Assembly: GCA_015064685.1 (NCBI GenBank)
Contig: SVRT01000009.1
Coordinates: 1-64,000 of the forward strand
From: Oscillospiraceae bacterium
GTDB lineage: Bacteria > Bacillota > Clostridia > Oscillospirales > CAG-272
DNA: 64,000 bases
Direction of reading: 5' to 3'
Shown piece after piece: positions 1 through 7,028 of this stretch. Under the pieces are notes generated by a model, which was not told the origin of the DNA, made no database searches, and saw only the letters and a program-made list of their open reading frames with translations. The position numbers and the translations under genes were made by a program. Position 1 is the first letter of the stretch; every line of letters starts with the position of its first letter.

Positions 1-1
1 C

Positions 2-127
2 AACGATGGAGACTATGAATTTCCCACTCCACCCGACGGAAATAGCGGAAATAACGGCAATTCCGACAAAAATCCCGATGAAATTTTAGAGGATTTTTAC
101 GAGCCGTTAGGTGAGGATAGCGAATGA
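2..127 (+). CDS. C-terminal end of an unidentified protein, truncated by the window edge
   Basis: An open frame runs in from the left edge and stops at the TGA of 125-127. The 41 visible residues are low-complexity and acidic, rich in Asn, Asp, Gly and Pro, and end in GEDSE. No domain can be recognised. The stop codon lies inside the AATGA core at 123-127, where homology of the next gene to SigK begins, so this frame appears to belong to whatever DNA interrupts sigK rather than to sigK itself. It might be the tail of an element-borne protein such as a recombinase, but nothing visible proves that. Confidence 0.5.
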   Translation, partial: NDGDYEFPTPPDGNSGNNGNSDKNPDEILEDFYEPLGEDSE

Positions 128-479
128 GATACTTATGAGCTTCAGGGCAGAGAAAAAGCATTCTGCTGACGTCTCGATAAACGAGACTATCGACGTCGAC
201 CGTGACGGAAATCCTCTCGCCTACATAGACGTCATAAGCTCGGATGAGAATATTAGTGAAGAGACCGAGCGCAAGATCATGAGTGAGCGCGCGCTAAAAT
301 GCATAAAGACCGTCCTCACTCTGCGGGAAAGACAGATAATCATTATGAGGTACGGGCTCTGCGGCACAGAGGAGCTGACACAGCGCGAGATTGCGGATAA
401 GCTCGGTATATCCCGCTCTTACGTTTCAAGAATAGAAAAGAGCGCTCTTGAAAAGCTCAAAAACGCTCTTGAAGCATGA
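111..479 (+). CDS. sigK: Sporulation sigma factor SigK, 3' half only (SpoIIIC-like)
   Basis: The 122-residue frame matches the C-terminal half of mother-cell sigma factor SigK. It starts at the end of region 2 (NEILM, residues 5-9), passes through the DVDRDGNPLAYIDV stretch, and ends with region 4 and its helix-turn-helix (TQREIADKLGISRSYVSRIE). The ISRSYVSRIEK wording is closer to SigK than to SigE, which has ISQSYISRLEK. Region 2, needed for -10 recognition and core binding, is absent: upstream of Asn5 the frame meets a stop after a few codons and carries no sigma homology. The GTG at 111 is the only start in frame and has no good ribosome site, so this is probably not a stand-alone gene. 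The likely explanation is a sigK split by a skin-type element that excises in the mother cell. A plain 5' deletion is the alternative. The stop lies 1 nt from the convergent spoVAE stop. Confidence 0.8.
   Translation: MRIANEILMSFRAEKKHSADVSINETIDVDRDGNPLAYIDVISSDENISEETERKIMSERALKCIKTVLTLRERQIIIMRYGLCGTEELTQREIADKLGISRSYVSRIEKSALEKLKNALEA
123..127 (+). other. Putative skin-type recombination core AATGA in sigK
   Basis: AATGA spans the Asn-Glu codons at the exact point where SigK homology begins. In Bacillus subtilis the skin element is excised from sigK by recombination at a 5-bp AATGA repeat at this same Asn-Glu position (established knowledge, from memory). The sequence on the left is unrelated to sigma factors. 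The partner copy and the 5' sigK half would lie outside the window. Confidence 0.6.
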
Positions 480-480
480 A

Positions 481-849
481 TTATCCACGCCTTTTTCCCT
501 TGAAAAGCACGGCAGCAAGATAGCCGAATATCAGTGCTGCCGCGATTCCTCCCGCCGCGGCGGTAAGTCCGCCTGTTAGTGCACCTAGGAGCCCTTGCTT
601 ATCCACTGCCTCGCGCACGCCCTCGCTGATAAGGTATCCAAATCCTGTCAACGGAACGGTCGCGCCCGCGCCCGCAAGCTCGACTATCGGCTTATAGATG
701 CCCAGCGCTCCGAGTATCACTCCCACGACAACGTAACAGACGAGTATTCTCGCGGGTGTGAGCTTGGTTTTATCTATCAGTATCTGGGCAACGACACAAA
801 GCAAGCCGCCTATGACAAATGCCCATATAAATTGCGTTAAAGTGTCCAT
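481..849 (-). CDS. spoVAE: Stage V sporulation protein AE (SpoVAEB type)
   Basis: This 122-residue, very hydrophobic protein has about four membrane segments and matches the SpoVAEb family, part of the inner spore-membrane channel that moves dipicolinic acid (Ca-DPA) into the forespore and out on germination. Typical features are the MDTLTQFIWAFVIGGLLC start, the GDP-free GATVPLTGFG loop and a short basic tail. An AAGGAGG site sits 5 nt before the ATG and overlaps the end of spoVAD, with only 9 nt between the two genes, so translation is probably coupled. Length is normal for the family. Confidence 0.9.
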   Translation of the reverse strand: MDTLTQFIWAFVIGGLLCVVAQILIDKTKLTPARILVCYVVVGVILGALGIYKPIVELAGAGATVPLTGFGYLISEGVREAVDKQGLLGALTGGLTAAAGGIAAALIFGYLAAVLFKGKRRG

Positions 850-858
850 ATTCCCTCC

Positions 859-1851
859 TTACGTCTCGAAAACAAGAAGATGACCGATTGCGGGTATGCT
901 TTCTCCCTGCTTTATCATATCCGGGCTCATCATAGCGCCAGATGCTACGAAAATGACCTTTTTATAGCGTCCTCTCTCCATCTCGGGCAAAACAAAGGCG
1001 GAGAGAACGCTCGCCGAGCATCCGCAGCCCGAGCCTCCTGCGTGAGTGTCCTGAGCTTCTTTATTGAAGATCAATATTCCGCAATCGGTGTAATTATCGC
1101 CGAGAGGATAGCCCTCAATATCCATAAATTTGCGCAGAATAGATGCGCCCTCGTGACCGAGGTCTCCTGTTATGATAAGGTCGTACTCGTCAGGATGCGT
1201 CCTACTTGCCTTGAAAAATCTGACAAGCGTATCACAAACCGCAGGAGTCATTGCCGCACCCATATTGTTGGCATCGTTTATTCCCTTATCTATAACGCAT
1301 CCGGGCATTGCCGCGCGTATCTTGACCTTCCCTGCGTTCTCGTTACCAATAATAAACGCGCCTGAGCCCGTGACCGTCCACTGCGACGTGGGGGTCCTCT
1401 GCGAGCCGTATTCGATGGGATTGCGGTACTGCCGCTCCGCCGAGCAGTTATGCGACGAGGTCACCGCGGCTACTCTTTCATATACTCCGTGCGTCGCGAG
1501 TATCGATGCGAGCATTATCCCCTCTCCGCAGGTCGAGCAGGCTCCGTAAAGCCCGAAATACGGTATATTGCATCCGCAAAGCCCGTACGCCGAGCCAACA
1601 CACTGATTTAACAGATCCCCCGCGAAAAGCGCACCTATATCCTCAAATCTCAGATCCTTTTTGGCAAGTGCCGAGTTGAATGCCAGCCTTTGCATCTCAC
1701 TCTCCGCGCTCTCCCATGTCTCCTTGCCGTATCTGTCGTCGGTACAGTGCATGTCAAATCTCTCGCCGAGAGGGCCCTCGTATTCTTTTTTGCCGACCGC
1801 ATTTCCAAAAGATATAAAGGAAGCGTCAAGCTTTATATAGTTTTCCGACAT
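859..1851 (-). CDS. spoVAD: Stage V sporulation protein AD
   Basis: This 330-residue soluble SpoVA subunit has a thiolase-like fold and binds dipicolinic acid in the channel complex. It matches SpoVAD along its length: GPLGERFD near the start, LFAGDLLNQ, FGACSTC, SSHNCSAERQ, VTGSGAFI, ITGDLG, and GGSGCGCSA near the end. The start is set at the Met of MSENYIK, which has GGGAG 7 nt upstream. Longer in-frame starts up to 1911 lack a ribosome site and add residues foreign to the family. It is the first gene of the unit. spoVAC, which normally precedes it, is absent, since the next gene upstream is the divergent uridine phosphorylase. A weak SigG-like pair (GTATA, ATAATAA) lies upstream on this strand but is not convincing. 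Confidence 0.93.
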   Translation of the reverse strand: MSENYIKLDASFISFGNAVGKKEYEGPLGERFDMHCTDDRYGKETWESAESEMQRLAFNSALAKKDLRFEDIGALFAGDLLNQCVGSAYGLCGCNIPYFGLYGACSTCGEGIMLASILATHGVYERVAAVTSSHNCSAERQYRNPIEYGSQRTPTSQWTVTGSGAFIIGNENAGKVKIRAAMPGCVIDKGINDANNMGAAMTPAVCDTLVRFFKASRTHPDEYDLIITGDLGHEGASILRKFMDIEGYPLGDNYTDCGILIFNKEAQDTHAGGSGCGCSASVLSAFVLPEMERGRYKKVIFVASGAMMSPDMIKQGESIPAIGHLLVFET

Positions 1852-1919
1852 AATAACTCCCATTTTTCGTATTTTGTGATTATTATTTGCGCTACGCGCC
1901 ATTCTATACAAAAAAACTA

Positions 1920-1948
1920 TTGAAATATTGAAAAAACTGTGCTATAAT
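1920..1948 (+). promoter_or_regulatory. SigA promoter of udp
   Basis: TTGAAA at 1920-1925 and TATAAT at 1943-1948 are separated by 17 bp. The predicted transcript start is near 1955, giving a leader of about 35 nt before the gene at 1990. Confidence 0.8.
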
Positions 1949-1989
1949 GTATCTGTAAATGTAAATAATAACCATTCAGGGAGATAATT

Positions 1990-2763
1990 ATGTTAGCTTC
2001 TCACGAAAAACAGTATCATATAAACGTTGCAGAGGGCGAGGTCGGTAAATATTGCATTCTTCCCGGTGATCCCGGAAGATGCGAAAAGATTGCGGCATTC
2101 TTTGACGAGCCTTATCACGTATCGACAAACCGCGAATACAATATCTGGAACGGAAAGATCGCAGGCGAGACGGTCTCTGTCTGCTCCACGGGTATCGGAG
2201 GTCCTTCAACAGCAATTGCCGTAGAGGAGCTTGCCGCGTGCGGCGTTCACACATTCATCCGTATAGGCACCTGCGGAGGTATATCCCTTGACGTAAGATC
2301 CGGGGACGTCGTTATTGCGAGCGGAGCGGTTCGTCAGGACGGAACCTCGCGCGAGTACGCGCCTATTGAATTCCCCGCAGTTCCCGACGCAGACGTCCTC
2401 TTTGCGCTTCGCGCGGCGGCAGAAGAGCTCGGATTTGCAAATCACACGGGAGTAGTCCAGGCAAAGGACTCCTTTTACGGTCAGCACTCACCCGCACGTA
2501 TGCCCACCTCGAGCGATCTGCTTGAAAAATGGGAAGCTTGGAAGAGGCTCGGAGTCCTCGCGAGCGAGATGGAATCGGGAACGCTCTTCACTGTGGGCTC
2601 ATTCCTTCGCGTCCGTAGCGGAGCGGTATTCTCCTGCGTTTGGAACCAGGAAAGATTCAATGCCGGACTCGACACAAACGACGACGAGACTCACGACACA
2701 GAGAGAGGTATAAAGGTCGCCGTTCGAGCAATTGAGATGCTTATTGAAAAGGATAAAAGATAA
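1990..2763 (+). CDS. udp: Uridine phosphorylase
   Basis: This protein of 257 residues is in the PNP/UDP nucleoside phosphorylase family and is likely cytoplasmic. It splits uridine with phosphate into uracil and ribose-1-phosphate for pyrimidine salvage. Visible signatures are the phosphate-binding GDPGR (residues 26-30), [23 protein letters not shown], the DSFYGQHSP stretch, and SEMESGTLF, which contains the ribose-binding Met-Glu pair. Length matches E. coli Udp (about 253). The start has a GGGAG site, and a consensus promoter lies at 1920-1948. A small Lys-rich gene follows 12 nt downstream, probably in the same transcript. Another nucleoside specificity within the family is possible but less likely. 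Confidence 0.9.
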   Translation: MLASHEKQYHINVAEGEVGKYCILPGDPGRCEKIAAFFDEPYHVSTNREYNIWNGKIAGETVSVCSTGIGGPSTAIAVEELAACGVHTFIRIGTCGGISLDVRSGDVVIASGAVRQDGTSREYAPIEFPAVPDADVLFALRAAAEELGFANHTGVVQAKDSFYGQHSPARMPTSSDLLEKWEAWKRLGVLASEMESGTLFTVGSFLRVRSGAVFSCVWNQERFNAGLDTNDDETHDTERGIKVAVRAIEMLIEKDKR

Positions 2764-2775
2764 TCGGAGGCTAAG

Positions 2776-3102
2776 ATGAGAAAGAAAAATAAAACTACAA
2801 AGATAGTAATTTCCGTTTCCGATGAAAGTCAGGCTGACGTTGTAGTTGAGTCTCAAAAGGAAGAAAAGAAAAAGCCCGACGTTGAACAGCGCATATACAA
2901 TGCGCTCAACACCGCGGAAAGAATAGCCGTCAAGGCAGCTCAGATACACCAAATACTTAAAAAGAGCGCGAAAAAGAAGAAAAAGAAAAACAAAAAGCTT
3001 GGCAAGGTCGACAAAAAGACGGGTACACTCATCCTCAAAAAGGAAAAGAAGCAAAAGGCGCAGAAGGCAATGAAACGCTACAAGCCGCCGAAAAAGAAAT
3101 AA
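2776..3102 (+). CDS. Small lysine-rich protein of unknown function
   Basis: The 108-residue protein is extremely basic, with runs such as KKKKKKNKK in the second half and a KRYKPPKKK tail. The first third is less charged (KIVISVSDES) and the middle (EQRIYNALNTAERIAVKAAQIHQ) could form an amphipathic helix. There is no signal peptide or membrane segment. The composition suggests nucleic-acid or polyanion binding, which is inference only. A GGAGG site 7 nt before the ATG supports expression. It lies 12 nt after udp and directly before a strong terminator, so it is probably the second gene of the udp unit. Confidence 0.7.
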   Translation: MRKKNKTTKIVISVSDESQADVVVESQKEEKKKPDVEQRIYNALNTAERIAVKAAQIHQILKKSAKKKKKKNKKLGKVDKKTGTLILKKEKKQKAQKAMKRYKPPKKK

Positions 3103-3110
3103 TAAACAGA

Positions 3111-3138
3111 AAAAAGAGGCTTTATAGCCTCTTTTTTT
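3111..3138. terminator. Bidirectional Rho-independent terminator
   Basis: The stem AAAAAGAGGCT (3111-3121) pairs with AGCCTCTTTTT (3126-3136) around a 4-nt loop, with a T run on each strand. It lies between the convergent Lys-rich gene and glycosyltransferase gene. Confidence 0.85.
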
Positions 3139-3140
3139 CG

Positions 3141-3854
3141 TTATACTTGCGCCTTTTTAATGCGTTTTTTCATTTTTATGATGTCACGAACCATCTTAAA
3201 AGAATCCCGAAGGACGCTGACCTTACTCTCTCTGTGATTGATGATCTTGACCGGCATCTCAACTATCTTCATTCCGAACTTTGCCGCCCAGAGAATACAC
3301 TCAAAGTCGAACGCGAAGCGGTTGACCTCGCAACGCGCAAAAATCTTCTTTGCGGCATCTCCTCTGAATGCCTTACAGCCGCACTGTGAGTCTGAGAGCT
3401 TAAAGCCGCCAACTATTGCAAGAACCTTGATATACACCTTGCTTGCAAGCTTACGGATAGCCGTATATCCCTCGTACCCGTCCTTGTGAAGATTGCGAGA
3501 GCCTATTACCATCTCGGCATCGGGATTTGCCTCGAAAGTCTCATAAACCTGCTTTATTACATCAGTTCCGTATGCCAGATCAGCATCGGTAAACATAACT
3601 ATATCGCCCTCTGCGGCAAGCATCGCGGTGCGGACTGCGTATCCCTTACCCATATTCTGCTCGTAGCCGACAAGTCTTACGTTTGGAAGCCCCAACTCCT
3701 CGACCATCTTGCCGCAGCCGTCCTTTGAACCGTCATCGGCAAAAATTATCTCATAATCCTCAAAGTTAGCCGCCATATACCCGTGAAGAGTTTTAGCGGT
3801 CTCTTTGATGATCGATGATTCGTTATACATGGGAATGCAAAGTGAAAATTTCAT
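3141..3854 (-). CDS. GT2 family glycosyltransferase, dolichyl-phosphate sugar synthase-like
   Basis: The 237-residue protein is a single GT-A domain resembling DPM1/ALG5-type synthases that move a hexose from a nucleotide sugar onto a polyprenyl phosphate at the inner face of the membrane. Visible motifs are the IPMYNES start, the nucleotide-binding FADDGSKDG, the metal-binding FTDADLAYG (DAD), a GSRN block and SDSQCGCKAFR. No C-terminal membrane anchor is present, only a basic tail (KMKKRIKK). It follows rlmA by 11 nt on the same strand, so cotranscription is likely. The sugar and acceptor cannot be told from sequence. Confidence 0.8.
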   Translation of the reverse strand: MKFSLCIPMYNESSIIKETAKTLHGYMAANFEDYEIIFADDGSKDGCGKMVEELGLPNVRLVGYEQNMGKGYAVRTAMLAAEGDIVMFTDADLAYGTDVIKQVYETFEANPDAEMVIGSRNLHKDGYEGYTAIRKLASKVYIKVLAIVGGFKLSDSQCGCKAFRGDAAKKIFARCEVNRFAFDFECILWAAKFGMKIVEMPVKIINHRESKVSVLRDSFKMVRDIIKMKKRIKKAQV

Positions 3855-3865
3855 TTTTACGTCCT

Positions 3866-4699
3866 TTATTTTCTGTAAATGTTTATTTCAAATTCTATTG
3901 TAGTTTCAAGGGAAGAAAGTGCCTTGAGCTTTTCTCTGTCCGACTCGCTTGTGCGCCAATAATATGGCGTCATTGAAAACAGTGCGGCAATATCGTCCTG
4001 TCCGTCAACAGCTATTTCGTGGCGCGATACGATCTTATCTATATGCTCCAGATTTTTCGGGAGATCCGCTCTCTCACCGTTTTCGTATACGTCATCGTAT
4101 ATCGCGCGCTTGAGGCCCATAAGATGCTCCTTACCTGCGCCGACAACGAAAAGGTATCCGCCGCCCTTCAGCACTCGCGCGTATTCTTCCTCTGCACACG
4201 GTGCAAATATATTTACTACGGCATCGGTTGAGTTATCCTTTACAGGAAGCTCAAAGACGCTCGCGGTGGAGTACAGAAGATTCTCTTCTCCCTCTCGCTT
4301 TGCCCTTTTCGCTCCGACCGCACACGCGAATTTTGACAGGTCAAATCCAATCGCTCCGCTCACGTGCTTCGCCAGCATTGAGGTGTAATATCCTTCTCCG
4401 CAGCCCGCATCAATTACCGTGGCGTCGCTTGAAACGTACTTTGACATAGCATCTACTATCGCTCTCGCGCAGGGCTCGTAATATCCCTTTTCGAGAAAGC
4501 TTTTACGCGCGTCTACCGCGCTTTTGGAGTCTCCTCCGCTACTCATCGGAAGACTCAGATATCCGTCCTTTGAAAAATCAAAGCAATGGCGGCGAGGTCC
4601 GCAGCACAGAGCGCTTTTCCCGTCTTCTGACATAACGAGTGACTCGGAGCAAACGGCGCACCGCATTATTCTTTCCACAAGTTCTTTTCTAGTTGTCAA
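3866..4699 (-). CDS. rlmA: 23S rRNA (guanine-N1) methyltransferase, RlmA type
   Basis: The 277-residue protein combines an N-terminal zinc finger (Cys14, Cys17, Cys33, His38 followed by FDFSKDGYLSL) with a Rossmann SAM-binding domain (VIDAGCGEGYY). Both are diagnostic of the RlmA family, which methylates N1 of G745 or G748 in helix 35 of 23S rRNA. The TPYYWR motif near residue 247 is also typical. The start is a TTG with GGAGAG about 5 nt upstream; no better ATG lies in frame. In Gram-positives this class includes TlrB, which gives tylosin resistance, but ordinary rRNA modification is the default reading. Confidence 0.85.
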   Translation of the reverse strand: MTTRKELVERIMRCAVCSESLVMSEDGKSALCCGPRRHCFDFSKDGYLSLPMSSGGDSKSAVDARKSFLEKGYYEPCARAIVDAMSKYVSSDATVIDAGCGEGYYTSMLAKHVSGAIGFDLSKFACAVGAKRAKREGEENLLYSTASVFELPVKDNSTDAVVNIFAPCAEEEYARVLKGGGYLFVVGAGKEHLMGLKRAIYDDVYENGERADLPKNLEHIDKIVSRHEIAVDGQDDIAALFSMTPYYWRTSESDREKLKALSSLETTIEFEINIYRK

Positions 4700-4787
4700 T
4701 TCTCTCTCCAGCTAAAGCTCTTGGCATTATTTTGCCTACCGATATATTGTAATACTTTTCTAATAAAAATTCAACAGTTTTCAAAAA

Positions 4788-6281
4788 TTATTTTTCGTTT
4801 TCTTCCGTTTCGGTCTCATACTCGTCTATTGCACGGAAGGTCTCAAGCTCAAACCAGAAATTTGAGCCCTCCCCAACCTTGCTTTCGACACCGTATGTCG
4901 CTCCGTGAGATTCGAGTATTCCCTTGACTATCGACAAACCAAGTCCCGTGCCTATCTTTGCTCTCTTATGCACCTTATCTACTTTATAATATCTATCCCA
5001 AATATAAGGAATATCCGCCTCATCGATACCGTTTCCCGTATCTATTACCGAAATACGTACACGGTTATCCCAAACCGATTGATCGATGCTTACCTTCTTA
5101 TCATCTCCTGTGTAATTGAGCGCATTATTGACAAGGTTGTAGATAACCTGCAATATCATCGTCCTGTCCGCATTTACGTAAACGCTTTCGTCGGCGCTGA
5201 AGGTTATGACGTAGTTATCTCTTTCCGTCAGCTTCTCGTATCTTGTCAGCACTGCGCGGACCGTTTCGGTAAGGTCAAAGGTCTCGGGCTCGGGCTTTCT
5301 TGTTCCCGAGCGGATCTTTGACAGGTCAAGCACATCGTTTACAAGCTCGGTAAGTCTTTCGGTCTCGTCGATAATTACCTGGACGTTCTCAGGGTTATTC
5401 TCGCCCGGAATATCTCTCATTACCTCGCTATATCCCTTTATCATTGTTAGCGGTGTGCGAAGATCGTGAGAAATATTTGCGACAAGCTCCTTTTGAAGAT
5501 TATCAGTCTTTGCAAGCTCCTCGGACGCGTAATTAAGCGCTTCAGCAAGCTCCTCTGCTTCTCGGTATCCTCCACCGATAAACTCCTCGTTATAGTCTCC
5601 CTTTGCAAGCTTTCTGGCGGATCGGCTCATTTTTTCAAGCGGAATACAAATGACTCTTGAGATCGCCAACGCGATAATCAACGCTCCCATAATAAGCAGA
5701 GACATTATCCAACCGAACTGTTTTTGAAGTGTTTTTACGGTTGCATCAAGGGGGACAAGCTCGGAATCCATCATCAAAATATATTCCTCGCCCTTTTCAC
5801 TTATCTCGATGGAAACGTACAGCGCGTTTATGGACGAGTTTTTGTCCGATGGATTTGCAATTTTTTTTGAGTACACCCCTCCGTTCTTTGCCGCTCGGGT
5901 GTAAAGGCTTGAAAGCGCATCGGCGGGAATTGAGTGCAGCATGCATCCCATATTCACCTCTGAATCGGCTATTTCGGTCGCAACACCGTCAACGACCTTA
6001 TACAGACGTATGCAGGTATCGGTCTCGCCTGACCGTGTATAGACTGCTTCCTTCATTCCCTTTTCATTGTTTATCAAGCCAAAAATGAAATCGTCGGTGT
6101 CTGTAAACTCTTCAAGCTTTGAGGTTTCGTAAAACTTATTTAAAAGAACGATCTGAAAAACCCAAATTACAACAAGAACGAGAACAACAAAAAGAGTAAG
6201 CGTGCCAAATAACCGCCACGATATACCTGAGCTGCGGCGGCTACTTCTGTTTTTTGATGGCATACGTCTTACTCTTTTCAT
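4788..6281 (-). CDS. Membrane sensor histidine kinase
   Basis: The 497-residue kinase has a membrane segment at about residues 25-48, an extracytoplasmic sensor of about 135 residues, and a second membrane segment near 190-212. A HAMP linker, a HisKA domain with phospho-His in NISHDLRTPL (around residue 270), and an HATPase domain with N box (YNLVNNALNYT), DTGNGI and GTGLGLSIVKGI follow. It is the third gene after an HtrA protease and an OmpR-type regulator, 34 nt from the latter, so it forms the kinase of that pair. The signal is unknown, but the protease neighbour suggests cell-envelope stress. A long basic N-terminus precedes the first helix. Confidence 0.92.
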   Translation of the reverse strand: MKRVRRMPSKNRSSRRSSGISWRLFGTLTLFVVLVLVVIWVFQIVLLNKFYETSKLEEFTDTDDFIFGLINNEKGMKEAVYTRSGETDTCIRLYKVVDGVATEIADSEVNMGCMLHSIPADALSSLYTRAAKNGGVYSKKIANPSDKNSSINALYVSIEISEKGEEYILMMDSELVPLDATVKTLQKQFGWIMSLLIMGALIIALAISRVICIPLEKMSRSARKLAKGDYNEEFIGGGYREAEELAEALNYASEELAKTDNLQKELVANISHDLRTPLTMIKGYSEVMRDIPGENNPENVQVIIDETERLTELVNDVLDLSKIRSGTRKPEPETFDLTETVRAVLTRYEKLTERDNYVITFSADESVYVNADRTMILQVIYNLVNNALNYTGDDKKVSIDQSVWDNRVRISVIDTGNGIDEADIPYIWDRYYKVDKVHKRAKIGTGLGLSIVKGILESHGATYGVESKVGEGSNFWFELETFRAIDEYETETEENEK

Positions 6282-6315
6282 AATATCAATTCCCCTTTAA
6301 CGGTCAATTCTTCTC

Positions 6316-7017
6316 TCAGATATCTCCCTCAAAACGATATCCGACCCCTCTTAACGTCACGATATATTTACTGTATTCGCCAAGGCTCTTTCGGAGAAGC
6401 TTGATGTGAGTATCAAGCGTTCTTGCGTCTCCGTAAAAATCGTATCCCCAGACCTCGCTTATCAGCTTCTCTCTGGAAAGTGCGATATTTCTGTTATCAA
6501 GCATATAGAAGAAAAGGTCGTATTCCTTGGGGGACATATCAACTCTTTCTCCGTTGATATATACGATCCTTGCGGTGAGGTCTGCCTTGAGCCCTCCGTT
6601 GTCAAGCTCGACGATAACGTTCTGCTTTTTCGGTTCGCTCGAGGCGGCATGTCCGCTTCTGCTTCTCTTCATTATCGCTTCAATCCTCAGCATAAGCTCC
6701 TTTGCGGAAAATGGCTTGACCACGTAATCGTCTATACCCGTCTCAAAGCCGTTTATCTTATCGTACTCCTCGCCTCTTGCGGAGAGCATAATGATCGGTG
6801 TGCTTGAGACCTTTCTGATCTCACGGCACGCGGAAAAACCGTCGAGCTCGGGCATCATTATGTCCATAATGATTATGTCAAAGCTCTCTTGGCGGCAAAG
6901 CCTTACCGCCTCCATTCCGTCCCCTGCCTCGGTAACGGTATGTCCTTCAAATTCTGCGTATTTTTTTATTATCGAGCGAATTCTCGCTTCATCGTCAACA
7001 ACGAGTATATGATACAT
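6316..7017 (-). CDS. OmpR/PhoB-family response regulator
   Basis: The 233-residue regulator has a receiver domain (acidic pair Asp8-Asp9, phospho-acceptor Asp52 in IIMDIMMPE, and the conserved Lys in VVKPF) and a C-terminal winged helix (SPKEYDLFFYML, VWGYDFYGDARTLDTHIKLLRKSL, RGVGYRF). It is expected to be phosphorylated by the kinase encoded next and to control transcription, possibly of its own operon. It lies 12 nt after the HtrA-type protease gene. Length and motifs are complete. Confidence 0.95.
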   Translation of the reverse strand: MYHILVVDDEARIRSIIKKYAEFEGHTVTEAGDGMEAVRLCRQESFDIIIMDIMMPELDGFSACREIRKVSSTPIIMLSARGEEYDKINGFETGIDDYVVKPFSAKELMLRIEAIMKRSRSGHAASSEPKKQNVIVELDNGGLKADLTARIVYINGERVDMSPKEYDLFFYMLDNRNIALSREKLISEVWGYDFYGDARTLDTHIKLLRKSLGEYSKYIVTLRGVGYRFEGDI

Positions 7018-7028
7018 ATTTTTGTCTC

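Noticed and set aside
1852-1925. SigG promoter for spoVAD
   Set aside because: GTATA and ATAATAA boxes can be found at roughly fitting distance, but the match to the SigG consensus is poor in an AT-rich region.
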